A stretch of 64,000 bases of DNA, from positions 93,932-157,931 of the forward strand of contig NZ_JANZYP010000001.1 of assembly GCF_025506355.1 (NCBI RefSeq). Direction: 5' to 3'. A program made the translations under genes and the position numbers. The notes below the pieces were generated by a model. That model had not been told where the DNA came from, did no database searches, and saw nothing but the letters and a program-made list of their open reading frames with translations. The DNA is from Sphaerisporangium corydalis. GTDB taxonomy: Bacteria > Actinomycetota > Actinomycetes > Streptosporangiales > Streptosporangiaceae. The first letter of the stretch is position 1; the number at the start of each line of letters is the position of its first letter. This document shows positions 18,888 to 27,890 of this stretch, one piece after another.

Positions 18888-19303
18888 CGGGGGCTCCCCG
18901 CCGGGGTGTCCTCGGCGGACGGTTCGGTGTCGACGTGGCCGAGTTCGGGCCGGGGTGCCAGCGGTCCGGCGTGGAAGACCAGGCAGGCCTCGTCGGTGCC
19001 GGTGTTCTCGATCCGGTGGCGGACGTTCTTGGGCACCATCAGGGCGTCGCCGGGCTCGAGGACGATCTCCTGGTCGCCGTCGATGCGGGCGTGGACCGTT
19101 CCATGTACCAGGTACATGAACTCCTCGGAGTAGGGGTGGTAGTGCTCGGTGAAGTGCTCGCCGGGCCGCAGGAAGGCCACGCCCATGAAGCCCGAGGTGG
19201 CGCCGGCGGTCTTGGGGCCGAGCAGGACGCGGATGTCGCCGCCTCGGCGGTGGTTGGGCGCGACCTGGCCGGCGTTGATCTTGTTGAGGCGGGTCTCAGG
19301 CAT
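18884..19303 (-). CDS. cupin-domain protein (WhiE-ORFII type)
   Basis: A 139-aa single cupin with the metal-binding [15 protein letters not shown] motif at about 54-68 and [14 protein letters not shown] at about 84-97. Cupins at this position are conserved in spore-pigment PKS clusters (whiE ORFII, curC), with a probable role in cyclisation or oxidation that is not firmly proven. It overlaps both neighbours (4 bp with KS-alpha, 8 bp with the cyclase), so it is translationally coupled. Confidence 0.9.
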   Translation of the reverse strand: MPETRLNKINAGQVAPNHRRGGDIRVLLGPKTAGATSGFMGVAFLRPGEHFTEHYHPYSEEFMYLVHGTVHARIDGDQEIVLEPGDALMVPKNVRHRIENTGTDEACLVFHAGPLAPRPELGHVDTEPSAEDTPAGSPR

Positions 19304-19625
19304 GTGCGTCCGCCTCCCAGGTGTAGAAGGGTTCGGCCATGGCGTCTTTGGGTTCGCGCCAGCCGGGGTCGAAGGGCCGGATGTGCTCGCCCAGCCGCTG
19401 GTTGATCTCTCCGTACAGCGGGTGGGTGCGTGCCTTGTACAGGTTGGGGGTGATGTCGTGGTCGGCCTCGACCAGGTGGAAGTACAGGTCGTGGAAGCGG
19501 AACAGTGTGCGCCTGGACACCCCGATGAGATGCGGCAGGTCGCTGGCGTCCGAGTCGGCGAAGATCTTGGCTACCGCCTCCGTCTCGGAGGGTTCCATCC
19601 TCGCCACGATTAGCGTCCGATGCAC
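19296..19625 (-). CDS. TcmI-family polyketide cyclase
   Basis: A 109-aa protein of the TcmI/WhiE-ORFVII cyclase family (ferredoxin-like alpha/beta barrel): HRTLIVARMEPSETEAVAKIF at the start, RTLFRFHDLYFHLVEAD in the middle and GWREPKDAMAEPFYTW at the end. It closes later rings of the polyketide. Two adjacent GTG codons are possible; I chose the second because AAAGGAG is seven bases upstream. It is the first gene of the PKS operon, 96 bp downstream of the SARP gene. Confidence 0.92.
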   Translation of the reverse strand: MHRTLIVARMEPSETEAVAKIFADSDASDLPHLIGVSRRTLFRFHDLYFHLVEADHDITPNLYKARTHPLYGEINQRLGEHIRPFDPGWREPKDAMAEPFYTWEADAHA

Positions 19626-19721
19626 CACAAGTCTCCTTTCGTCCGTACACGGCAATGGTGTCCGGATCGTCTGGACTGGTGCTGATGCGGCGCTAGTGCC
19701 GCCGCGAACCCCGGCCCGCGC

Positions 19722-21596
19722 TCAGGTGCCGAGGACGCGGGGCGCGGCGGCCAGGTCGCCGGGGGCGGGCTCGCCGCAGGCGTCCAGTTCCCGCTCCAGG
19801 CACTCGCGGGCGAACAGCCGGGCCAGCTCGTGGATGGTGTACCGCACCTCGCCGCCGGGCTCGGGGCGGGCGCGCAGCAGCCGGCGGCCGGCCAGCCGGT
19901 CCAGCAGGCGTTCGGCGTGGCCGGGCTCGCGGCCGAGCAGCGCCCCGGCCTGCCGCATGGTGATGGAGGGGGTCTGCAGCAGGCCGAGCAGCCGGAACAG
20001 GCTGCGCTCGGGTTCGCCGAGCCGCTCGTAGGCGCCGCGGAAGGCGGTGCGCACGTCCAGGTCGGCCACGCTCAGCTCCGCGAGCCGCGACCGGGGGTCC
20101 TGCAGCCGTTCGGCGAGCTTCTCCAGGGTCAGGCCCTGCCCGGCGGCCAGCCGGGCGCCCGCGCACCGAAGGGCCAGGGGCAGCCGCCCGCACAGGTGGA
20201 CGATGCGTTCGGCGGCGGCGCGCTCGTCCTCCAGGCGGGCCGGGCCGATGATGCGGGCCAGCAGCTCCAGGCCCTCGCCGGCGCCGAGCGGCCCGAGTTC
20301 CACCGTCTGGGCGCCGGCCAGCCCGTGCAGCCCGGTCCTGCTGGTGACGATCACCGCGCACCCGGCCGACCCGGGCAGCAGCGGCTGGATCTGCGCCGGG
20401 CCGTCGGCGTCGTCCAGGACGATGAGCACCCGGCGGTCGCCGCACCAGGTGCGGAACAGTTTGCTGCGCTCGTCGCGGCAGGCCGGGACCTCCTCCGCCG
20501 GTACGCCGGCGGCGCGCAGGAACCCGGCCAGGACCTCGCCGGGGTCGGCGGGGGCGCCGGCGCCGCCGAGCTCGGCGAACAGCTGGCCGGAGGGGAAGTC
20601 CGCGCGGGCGCGGTGGGCGGCGTGCACGGCCAGGGTCGTCTCGCCGGCGCCCGGCATCCCGGTGAGGCACACGACCCGCATGGCGGTGCCGGGGTCGGCG
20701 GCGCCCGACAGGATGGCGGCGATCTGGTCGCCGGCCTCGGCGCGGCCGACGAAGTCGGCGATGTCGGGGGGCAGCTGGGCCGGGGTGCCGGTCGCGGTCC
20801 CGGCGCCCGCCCGGGGCGGGCGCGGCGGCAGGGGGTCCAGGTCAGGCTGGTCGAGCCCGGGGTCGACCGACAGCAGGCGCTGCTGCAGCCGGCACAGGGC
20901 GGGGGAGGGGTCCACGCCGAGCTGGGCGACCAGGACCCCGCGCAGGTTCTGGTACACCTCCAGCGCCTCGCCGCGCCGCCCCACCTGGTACAGGGCGGTC
21001 ATGAGCTTGGCGTAGAAGTCCTCGTTGAGCGGGTGGATGGCGATGAGCTCCTTGAGCTCGCTGACCAGCTCGCCGTGCCTGCCGAGCCGCAGGTCGGCCT
21101 CAAGGCGCAGTTGCAGGGCGCGCAGCCTGCCCTCCTCCAGGCGGGTGACCTGGGCCGACAGCAGCTCGCCCGCGGTCAGGTCGGCCAGGGCGGGGCCGCG
21201 CCACAGCCCGAGGGCCTGGGCCAGTGAGGTGGTGGCGCGTCCGGGGTCGTCGCGTTCCAGCGCGCTCCACCCGTCGGCCACCAGGCGTTCGAACCGGTAG
21301 ACGTCGATGGTCTCGGGCGAGGTCGCCAGCAGGTAGCCGTAGGGCTTGGTGACCACCGACGCCGGGCCGCCGGTGCCCAGCATCTTGCGCAGTTTGTACA
21401 CGTAGGTGTGCAGGGTGGGCAGCGCGGTCGCCGGGGGGCGCTCGCCCCACAGCTCGTCGATCAGCTCCCGTGTGGAGACGATCTGGTTGTGCCGCAGCAC
21501 GAGCATGGCGAGCACGGCGCGCACCTTGGCGGCGCTGGGCGTCAGATCGGTGGTGTCGTCGCCGACGTGCAGCGGACCCAGAACCTGGAATTCCAT
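19722..21596 (-). CDS. AfsR/SARP-family activator with degenerate NB-ARC P-loop
   Basis: A 624-aa regulator with an OmpR-like winged helix (about 1-95), a BTAD helical domain (about 100-250), an acidic/Pro linker, and an NB-ARC ATPase (about 280-560). It would activate the PKS and accDA promoters. The P-loop reads GMPGAGET, with Glu319 where the essential lysine should be, while the Walker B-like LIVLDDA remains, so ATP binding may be lost. I chose the ATG at 21596 because GGAG lies five bases upstream and MEFQVLGPL is the typical start. It also lacks the TPR domain of full-length AfsR. Confidence 0.93.
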   Translation of the reverse strand: MEFQVLGPLHVGDDTTDLTPSAAKVRAVLAMLVLRHNQIVSTRELIDELWGERPPATALPTLHTYVYKLRKMLGTGGPASVVTKPYGYLLATSPETIDVYRFERLVADGWSALERDDPGRATTSLAQALGLWRGPALADLTAGELLSAQVTRLEEGRLRALQLRLEADLRLGRHGELVSELKELIAIHPLNEDFYAKLMTALYQVGRRGEALEVYQNLRGVLVAQLGVDPSPALCRLQQRLLSVDPGLDQPDLDPLPPRPPRAGAGTATGTPAQLPPDIADFVGRAEAGDQIAAILSGAADPGTAMRVVCLTGMPGAGETTLAVHAAHRARADFPSGQLFAELGGAGAPADPGEVLAGFLRAAGVPAEEVPACRDERSKLFRTWCGDRRVLIVLDDADGPAQIQPLLPGSAGCAVIVTSRTGLHGLAGAQTVELGPLGAGEGLELLARIIGPARLEDERAAAERIVHLCGRLPLALRCAGARLAAGQGLTLEKLAERLQDPRSRLAELSVADLDVRTAFRGAYERLGEPERSLFRLLGLLQTPSITMRQAGALLGREPGHAERLLDRLAGRRLLRARPEPGGEVRYTIHELARLFARECLERELDACGEPAPGDLAAAPRVLGT

Positions 21597-22036
21597 GGCA
21601 TCTCCGCGGATGATCGGCAACGCTCGTCCAAGCTGACCGGCGCTCGGCGTCGGCGTGACCTCGACGCCTGGTGGACCTCTCGAATTTAGATGAATCCGCT
21701 TATCGGAACATCCGGAAAAATGGCTCCTCAGGACAAAATCTCCGAAAAAGTCCTGGTCTAGTACTATATTCTTTACCTAGCGAGGGATTTCCGAATAGTG
21801 AGGTACGAGACCTCCGGCGGAATGACGGGCGACGCCCTGTCCGCCTTAATACGAAATAGCATTGTATTTCGGGACGAAATTCTTTGTTCGGTCGGCGGAG
21901 CCCGCCCCCGGACCAGGACGCGACCAGCGCCCTCCCATCGCCCGACCAGCGGACCACGGAAGCGTTTACGGCGAGCAGGCCCGCCGCGCGCCGACCGGGC
22001 GCCACCACGCCTGCCGCACGCCACGGGAGGAACGCC
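21597..22036. promoter_or_regulatory. AT-rich divergent control region, SARP / accDA
   Basis: This 440-bp gap has no convincing gene and is by far the most AT-rich part of the PKS locus between 21680 and 21890. It contains the inverted repeat GAGGT/ACCTC (21800-21804 and 21810-21814), CGAAATA/TATTTCG (21852-21858 and 21865-21871) and an additional CGAAAT (21875-21880). It should hold the promoters for both the SARP operon and the carboxylase operon, and probably regulator sites. Confidence 0.6.
21852..21880. promoter_or_regulatory. CGAAATA inverted repeat plus third half-site
   Basis: Two 7-bp arms separated by 6 bp, followed by another direct CGAAAT copy four bases later. Its position about 160 bp upstream of the leader peptide fits an activator or repressor site for the accDA operon. 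Confidence 0.5.
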
Positions 22037-22084
22037 ATGCGACCACACGCCCGCCCCGCCGCGAGCGCGGACCCGGCCGCGTGA
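22037..22084 (+). CDS. 15-residue leader peptide coupled to accDA
   Basis: ATG at 22037 is preceded by GGGAGGAA at ideal spacing and encodes MRPHARPAASADPAA before TGA at 22082-22084. That stop overlaps the GTG start of accDA (GTGA at 22081). The accDA start itself has no good ribosome site, so its translation probably depends on ribosomes ending this mini-ORF. The peptide sequence is Ala/Pro-rich and may not matter in itself. Confidence 0.6.
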   Translation: MRPHARPAASADPAA

Positions 22085-23751
22085 CCGCGACCGCCGCCCC
22101 CGTCTCGCTGTGGACCCGCTGCCCCGGGTGCGCGGGCCCGGTGTACCGCGAGCACTACCGCAGGGACCTGCGGGTGTGCGCCGGCTGCGGGCACCACGAC
22201 CGGCTGAGCGCGCCCGAGCGCCTGGACCACCTGACCGACCCCGGTTCGGCGGCCCCGCTCGGCGCCACGCCCACCGTGCTGGACCCCCTGGTCTTCACCG
22301 ACACCCGCCCCTACCTGACCCGGCTGGACCAGGCCCGCCTGGCCACCGGCCTGACCGACGCCGTCGTCTGCGTCACCGCCGCGATCGGCGGCCACCCGGT
22401 GGTCGCCGCGGTCATGGACTTCGCGTTCATGGGCGGCAGCCTCGGGTGCGCCGTCGGCGAGAGCGTCACCGCCGCCGCCGAGCACGCCCTGGCCACCGGC
22501 ACCCCCCTGCTCCTGGTCACCGCCTCGGGAGGCGCGCGCATGCAGGAGGGCGCCCTCGCCCTGATGCAGATGGCCAAGACCAGCCAGGCCCTGGCCGACT
22601 GCGACGACGCCGGCGTGCTCACCCTGTCGCTGGTCACCGACCCCACCTACGGCGGCGTCGCCGCCTCCTACGCCACCCTGGCCGACGTCATCGTCGCCGA
22701 GACCGGTGCGCACATGGGGTTCGCCGGGCCCCGGGTCATCGCCGGCACCATCGGCCAGACCCTGCCGGACGGCTTCCAGACCGCCGAGACCCTGCTGCGC
22801 GGCGGGCTGGTCGACCTGGTGCGCCGCCGCGCCGAGCTGCGCCCCCTGCTGGCCCACCTGCTGTCGGCCGCCGCCTGGGCCGCGAAGGGAGGCCCGGTGC
22901 CGGCCGCCTGGGCCGCCGCCGCGCCCCCGCTGGTGCGCCACCACCAGGACCTGCCCGAACGCAACGCCTGGGAGACCGTCGCGCTCGCCCGCGACCCCGG
23001 CCGGCCCACCACCCTGGACTACGCCCGCTGCCTGCTGGAGGACTTCCACGAGCTGGCCGGGGACCGGATGTCGCGCGACTGCCCGGCCATCGCCGGCGGC
23101 ATCGGCCGCCTCGACGGCGTCCCGGTCATGCTCATCGGCCACCAGAAGGGCCACGACACCCGCGAACGCGTCGCCCGCGACTTCGGCATGGGCTCCCCGG
23201 CCGGGTTCCGCAAGTCCGCCCGCCTGATGCGCCTGGCCGCCAAGCTCGGCCTGCCGATCCTCACGCTCATCGACACCCCCGGCGCGCACGCCGGCGTCGA
23301 GGCCGAGACCGGCGGGCAGGCGCACGCCATCGCCGCCAACCTGCGCCTGATGTGCGGCCTGCCCGTGCCGGTGGTCGCGGTGGTGACGGGGGAGGGCGGC
23401 AGCGGCGGCGCCCTGGCCCTGGGGGTCGCCGACCGCGTCCTGGCCCTGGGCAACGCCGTCTACTCGGTGATCAGCCCCGAGGGGTGCGCCGCCATCTTGT
23501 GGCGCGACCCCGCCGCCGCGCCCGCGGCCGCCGCCGCCCTGCGCCTGGGCGCCCGCGAGCTGCTGCGCCAGGGCGTCGTCGACGCCGTCATCCCCGAACC
23601 CGACGGCGGCGCCCACCGCGACCCCTCCGCCACGATTCGCCTGGTGGGCCAGGCCGTCACCGCGGCCTTCGGGGAGCTGGCCCGCACCCCGCCCGCCGAT
23701 CTGCTGTCGGCCCGCCGTCGGCGTCTGCGCCGCTTCGGGGTCCGCCCCTGA
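22081..23751 (+). CDS. accDA: acetyl-CoA carboxylase carboxyltransferase, fused beta-alpha (AccD-AccA)
   Basis: A 556-aa fusion. The N-terminal AccD part (about 1-270) has the CxxC-x15-CxxC zinc ribbon (CPGC, CAGC) and the GGSLGCAVGE and SGGARMQEG motifs. The C-terminal AccA part (about 280-556) has the FHELAGDR, GMGSPAGFRK and GEGGSGGALALGVADRVL motifs. The enzyme moves carboxyl from carboxybiotin to acetyl-CoA, making malonyl-CoA. With accB and accC it forms a complete carboxylase beside the PKS, unlike the usual actinobacterial AccA3/AccD system, so it likely supplies this pathway. The GTG start overlaps the leader peptide stop. Confidence 0.94.
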   Translation: MTATAAPVSLWTRCPGCAGPVYREHYRRDLRVCAGCGHHDRLSAPERLDHLTDPGSAAPLGATPTVLDPLVFTDTRPYLTRLDQARLATGLTDAVVCVTAAIGGHPVVAAVMDFAFMGGSLGCAVGESVTAAAEHALATGTPLLLVTASGGARMQEGALALMQMAKTSQALADCDDAGVLTLSLVTDPTYGGVAASYATLADVIVAETGAHMGFAGPRVIAGTIGQTLPDGFQTAETLLRGGLVDLVRRRAELRPLLAHLLSAAAWAAKGGPVPAAWAAAAPPLVRHHQDLPERNAWETVALARDPGRPTTLDYARCLLEDFHELAGDRMSRDCPAIAGGIGRLDGVPVMLIGHQKGHDTRERVARDFGMGSPAGFRKSARLMRLAAKLGLPILTLIDTPGAHAGVEAETGGQAHAIAANLRLMCGLPVPVVAVVTGEGGSGGALALGVADRVLALGNAVYSVISPEGCAAILWRDPAAAPAAAAALRLGARELLRQGVVDAVIPEPDGGAHRDPSATIRLVGQAVTAAFGELARTPPADLLSARRRRLRRFGVRP

Positions 23752-23812
23752 CGCCGTGACCTCCCGGGCCGCGCCCACGGCCCGGCCCGCCGCCGCCTGA
23801 AGGAGGAACCAC

Positions 23813-24292
23813 ATGACACTCGAACCCGAACCCGCCGGTGAGCGTGAGCAGGTGCTGGACTGGGTCGTCCGCCACGCCGCCCGGCTCGGCGACGCCGGGT
23901 CGGCGCCGCTGCGCCGGATCACCGTCTCGACCGCCACCGTGGCCATCGGCGTCGAATGGTCGCCCCCCGGACCGCCCGGCGCCGCCCCGCCCCCGACACC
24001 CGAGCGGGCGGACGACACCGCCGCCGACCCGGGACCGGACACCACCTTGCTGGTCACCGCGCCCATGGTCGGCACCTTCTACCGCGCCCAGGAGCCGGGC
24101 GCCGCGCCGTTCGTCGAGATCGGCGACCTGGTCGAGGCCGGGCAGCAGGTGGGGATCATCGAGGCGATGAAGCTCATGAACGCCGTCCAGGCCGACCGCC
24201 GCGGCCGCGTCAGCCGGATCGTCGCCGCCGACGGCACCCCGGTGCAGTACGACGAGCCGCTGCTGGCCCTGCTCCCGCACGACGGCCACTGA
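23813..24292 (+). CDS. accB: biotin carboxyl carrier protein
   Basis: A 159-aa BCCP. The C-terminal biotinyl domain (about 80-155) contains the EAMKLMN motif with biotinylated Lys120, and the thumb-like PMVGTFYRAQEPGAAPF segment found in AccB proteins. The linker (about 50-75) is Pro/Ala-rich. AAGGAGG precedes the ATG. It sits between accDA and accC in one operon. Confidence 0.96.
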   Translation: MTLEPEPAGEREQVLDWVVRHAARLGDAGSAPLRRITVSTATVAIGVEWSPPGPPGAAPPPTPERADDTAADPGPDTTLLVTAPMVGTFYRAQEPGAAPFVEIGDLVEAGQQVGIIEAMKLMNAVQADRRGRVSRIVAADGTPVQYDEPLLALLPHDGH

Positions 24293-24324
24293 CCGCCTTC
24301 CTCAGACCTTGGAGCCTGGTCGCG

Positions 24325-25683
24325 ATGTTCACCACAGTTCTGGTCGCCAACCGGGGCGAGATCGCCCTTCGGGTGCTGCGGACGTGCCGCGAGATGGGGA
24401 TCCGCACCGTGGTCGCCCATTCCACCGCCGACCGCGACTCCCCGGCGGTGCGCCTGGCGGACGAGTCCATCCAGATCGGCCCGGCCGCGCCCCGGCGCAG
24501 CTACCTCAACCCGGCGGCGATCGTCACCGCCGCCCTGCAGGCGGGAGCCGACGCCGTCCACCCGGGGTACGGGTTCTTGTCGGAGAGCCCGGAGTTCGCC
24601 GAGATCTGCCAGGCCCACGGCCTGACCCTGATCGGACCCCCGGCGGGGGTGATCGCACGCCTGGGGGACAAGGCCAGGGCGCGGGAGTTCGCCGTGCGCG
24701 CCGGGCTGCCGGTGCTGCCCGGCGGCCAGGGCCCGGCCTCCGGCGCCGCCGAGGCGGCCAGGACGGCCGACGCCGTCGGCTACCCGGTGGTGATCAAGGC
24801 CACGGCCGGCGGCGGCGGGCGGGCGATGACGGTGGTGCACGAGCCCGGCGCCTTCACCCGGGCGTTCGACGCCACCCGCCGCGAGGCGGTCGCCCTGTTC
24901 GGCGACCCCCGCGTGTACGTCGAGAAGTACCTGGACGCGGCGCGGCACGTCGAGGTGCAGATCCTGGCCGACTCCCACGGCAACGTCGTGCACCTGGGCG
25001 CCCGGGACTGCTCGGTCCAGCGCCGCAGGCAGAAGCTGATCGAGGAGACCCCGCCGCCGAACCTGCCCTCGGCGACGATCGAGCACCTGGGGGAGCTCAC
25101 CGTGCGCGCGGCCCGGATGGCCGGGTACGTCGGGGCGGGCACCTTCGAGTACGTGCTGGACGAGCGCGGGGCGTGCCACTTCATCGAGGTGAACTGCCGG
25201 TTGCAGGTGGAGCACCCGATCACCGAGATGGTGACCGGGATCGACCTGGTGCGCGAGCAGCTGCGCGTCGCCGCCGGGCAGCCCCTGGGGTACGGGCAGC
25301 GCGACATCGTGTGCTCGGGGGTGTCCATCGAGTGCCGGGTGAACGCCGAGGACCCGGCGCGGGGGTTCCTGCCCACGCCGGGGGTGATCGAGGAGTTCGT
25401 CCCGCCCGGGGGGCCGTTCACCCGGGTCGACACCCACGTGGCGGGGGACACGCGGATCACGGCCGACTACGACCCGCTGATCGCGAAGGTGTCGGTGTGG
25501 GCGCCGGACCGTGCGCAGGCGCTGGCGCGTGCGCACCGGGCGCTGGAGGAGTTCACCATCAGGGGAGCGGGGGTGTGCACGGACCTGGCGTTCCTGCGGG
25601 AGGTGCTGGCGCATCCGCTGTTCCGGTACGCCAAGCACACCACGTCACTGGTCGACCAGATGATGTCCACCCCGCTGAGCTGA
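24325..25683 (+). CDS. accC: acetyl-CoA carboxylase biotin carboxylase subunit
   Basis: A 452-aa biotin carboxylase with the standard order: pre-ATP-grasp (VLVANRGEIALRVLRTCREMG), ATP-grasp with KATAGGGGRAM, and C-terminal domain with DYDPLIAKV. The catalytic loop reads NCRLQVEHPITEMVTG, with Cys in place of the usual Thr or Pro; Arg, Glu and His are intact. It carboxylates BCCP biotin using ATP and bicarbonate. Last gene of the carboxylase operon. Confidence 0.96.
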   Translation: MFTTVLVANRGEIALRVLRTCREMGIRTVVAHSTADRDSPAVRLADESIQIGPAAPRRSYLNPAAIVTAALQAGADAVHPGYGFLSESPEFAEICQAHGLTLIGPPAGVIARLGDKARAREFAVRAGLPVLPGGQGPASGAAEAARTADAVGYPVVIKATAGGGGRAMTVVHEPGAFTRAFDATRREAVALFGDPRVYVEKYLDAARHVEVQILADSHGNVVHLGARDCSVQRRRQKLIEETPPPNLPSATIEHLGELTVRAARMAGYVGAGTFEYVLDERGACHFIEVNCRLQVEHPITEMVTGIDLVREQLRVAAGQPLGYGQRDIVCSGVSIECRVNAEDPARGFLPTPGVIEEFVPPGGPFTRVDTHVAGDTRITADYDPLIAKVSVWAPDRAQALARAHRALEEFTIRGAGVCTDLAFLREVLAHPLFRYAKHTTSLVDQMMSTPLS

Positions 25684-25692
25684 CCGGCTCAA

Positions 25693-25710
25693 TTGATCTA
25701 CTTAGTAAAG
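25693..25710. promoter_or_regulatory. AT-rich 18-bp motif, copy 2 (PKS locus right edge)
   Basis: TTGATCTAC-TTA-GTAAAG lies 10 bp after the accC stop and is 16/18 identical to the copy at 13711-13728 at the opposite end of the locus. See that entry for interpretation. Confidence 0.5.
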
Positions 25711-25794
25711 GGCGGCGCTCGACTTCAAGATCATTTACGACCGCGGAAACCAACCTCCACCTACAGGGAAGCCGACCCGTGGAGGGCCGGGTGG

Positions 25795-26487
25795 CTATCG
25801 GGCCTCGGGGAGGGTCACGAGGCCGCTCTCGTAGGCGGCGATGACGAGCTGGGCCCGGTCGCGGGCGCCCAGCTTGGCCAGCAGGCGGCCGATGTGGGTC
25901 TTCACCGTGCCGACGCTGAGGTGCAGGTGCCCGGCGATCTCGGTGTTGGACAGCCCGGTGCCGACCAGGGTGAGGACCTCGCGTTCGCGCCGGGTGATGT
26001 CGCCGAGGTCGCGGGTGGCCGCGGCGGGGGCCGGGGTTCGCAGGAACCGGGCGATGAGCCGGCGGGTGGCGGTGGGCGCCAGGAGCGCCTCGCCGGAGGC
26101 GACGACCCGGATGGCGGCCAGGAGTTCGGGCGCGGTGGCGCTTTTGAGCACGAACCCGCTGGCGCCCGCCCGCAGGGAGGCGTGCACGTATTCGTCCAGG
26201 TCGAAGGTGGTGAGGATCAGGACGCGGACGCCGGCGTTGCCCGGGGCGGCGCAGATGCGCCGGGTGGCCTCGATGCCGTCCATGACGGGCATGCGGACGT
26301 CCATGAGGACGACGTCGGGCCGCCACCGGCCGGTCAGGGTCACGGCTTCGGCGCCGGTGCCCGCCTCGCCGACGGTGGTGAGCCCGGGTGTGGCGTCGAT
26401 GAGGACTTTGAGGCTGTCGCGGATGAGCGCCTGGTCTTCGGCGAGGACGACGCGGATGGGCGGGGGCGTGGCGGGGCCGGTGGTCAT
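25795..26487 (-). CDS. NarL/LuxR-type response regulator
   Basis: A 230-aa response regulator with a receiver domain (about 10-128; phosphoacceptor Asp63 in LMDVRMPVMDG) and a LuxR-type helix-turn-helix (about 160-225; LTLVGTGLSNTEIAGHLHLSVGTVKTH). Its start overlaps the upstream kinase stop by 4 bp, so the two form a cognate pair. Convergent with accC. Confidence 0.95.
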   Translation of the reverse strand: MTTGPATPPPIRVVLAEDQALIRDSLKVLIDATPGLTTVGEAGTGAEAVTLTGRWRPDVVLMDVRMPVMDGIEATRRICAAPGNAGVRVLILTTFDLDEYVHASLRAGASGFVLKSATAPELLAAIRVVASGEALLAPTATRRLIARFLRTPAPAAATRDLGDITRREREVLTLVGTGLSNTEIAGHLHLSVGTVKTHIGRLLAKLGARDRAQLVIAAYESGLVTLPEAR

Positions 26488-27683
26488 GCCGGGGTGCCGT
26501 CCGGGTCGTAGGGGAGGTGGGCGGACACGCGGAAGCCCGCGTGGGGCCGGGGGCCGGCGGTGAAGGTGCCTCCGTACATTTTGGCGCGTTCGCGCATGCC
26601 GATGAGGCCGTGGCCGCCGGGCCCGGTTCTTTGGGGCGGGCCGTGGCGGGGGCCGTCGTCGAGGATCTCGATGGCGGCCTGGTGGCGGTCGATGTCCACG
26701 GTGACCGTGCAGTCGGTGGGCCCGGCGTGGGTGATGACGTTGGTGAGGGCCTGTTGGACGATGCGGTAGACCGAGGCGGCGACGGCGGGGGGCGGCGGGG
26801 TCCGCTGCCGGACGGTCAGGGTCACGCGGACGCCGGCCGAGCGGGCGTGGTCGGCGAGTGCGGGCAGGTCGGCCATGCCGGGGACGGGCAGGGGGTCGTG
26901 GCAGGGGTCGCCGTCGGATCGCAGGAGGCGCAGGACGCGGTGGATCTCGGTGAGGGTGGTGCGGCTGGTGTCCTCGATGACGGCCAGGGCGGCGCGTACC
27001 TCCTCGGGGCGGGCGTCGGCGACGTGGTTGGCGACGGTGGCCTTGACGGCGATCAGGCTCATGCTGTGGCCGATGACGTCGTGCAGTTCCCTGGCGATGC
27101 GCCGGCGTTCGTCGGTCACGGCGGCGGCGGCGAGGTGGGCGGCCAGGCGGGCGGTGGTGTCGCGTTTGTAGCGGACGGCGGTCCCGGTGGCCCAGGCGGC
27201 GGTCAGCAGGACGCAGGTCGCGCCGATCTCTATGGGCCAGTGGGGTGGCATCTCGGTGCGCCGGGTGGCGGGGGTGAGGCCGGGGAGCACCCGCGCGTAG
27301 AAGATCAGGATGGCGGTGGCGGCGGCGGTCGCGCAGGCGGCGAGGGTGGTGGCCGACCAGCGGGGCGTGGTGGTGGCGGCGACCTGGTAGAGGACCAGGA
27401 CGGTGGGCAGGAAGGTCAGCCAGATCGCGCCCGCGGCGGCGGCGCCGGCGACGGTGGCCAGGACGCCGGTGGCGCACGCGAGGGTGAGCGCGGCGCGGGG
27501 GCGGTGGCGGCGGGCGGCGATGGGGAGGCTCAGGGCCGCGGCCACCGGCCACGCCGACCAGGCGGGCCACGAGGACGAGGGGCCGGGCGGGTCGACGATG
27601 GCGTAGCCGATGACCAGGGCCAGTGTGAGCGCCGCCGCCGCGTCGGCGGCGTGTTCTCCGGCCGGCCGCCGCGCGTGCTTCAT
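26484..27683 (-). CDS. DesK/NarX-like sensor histidine kinase
   Basis: A 399-aa kinase with about five N-terminal membrane helices (about 15-170), a HisKA_3 domain with phospho-His201 (ARELHDVIGHSMSL) and a HATPase_c domain to the end (VQQALTNVITHAG, GGHGLIGMRERAKMYGG). It should sense a membrane signal and phosphorylate the overlapping response regulator. No clear ribosome site precedes the chosen ATG, and no target genes are evident, although the membrane protein gene is divergent. Confidence 0.93.
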   Translation of the reverse strand: MKHARRPAGEHAADAAAALTLALVIGYAIVDPPGPSSSWPAWSAWPVAAALSLPIAARRHRPRAALTLACATGVLATVAGAAAAGAIWLTFLPTVLVLYQVAATTTPRWSATTLAACATAAATAILIFYARVLPGLTPATRRTEMPPHWPIEIGATCVLLTAAWATGTAVRYKRDTTARLAAHLAAAAVTDERRRIARELHDVIGHSMSLIAVKATVANHVADARPEEVRAALAVIEDTSRTTLTEIHRVLRLLRSDGDPCHDPLPVPGMADLPALADHARSAGVRVTLTVRQRTPPPPAVAASVYRIVQQALTNVITHAGPTDCTVTVDIDRHQAAIEILDDGPRHGPPQRTGPGGHGLIGMRERAKMYGGTFTAGPRPHAGFRVSAHLPYDPDGTPA

Positions 27684-27890
27684 GGGGTGAAGGTATCGCT
27701 TGGCCGGTTCGCCCGGCATCTGACCAGGGTCGGACATCGGGGTGGGTCCGGGGTCGCGGGCCGGGTGGTGCGCGCCGATGAAGATGCGACCGGGGCCGGA
27801 CGCGGCCGGGGGGTGGTGCCCGTCACGATTTCGGGGCGCCCGGCGGATCGTGCCGGGGCGCGCCGGTGCCGGCGGGAAGGGGCGGGTCAT

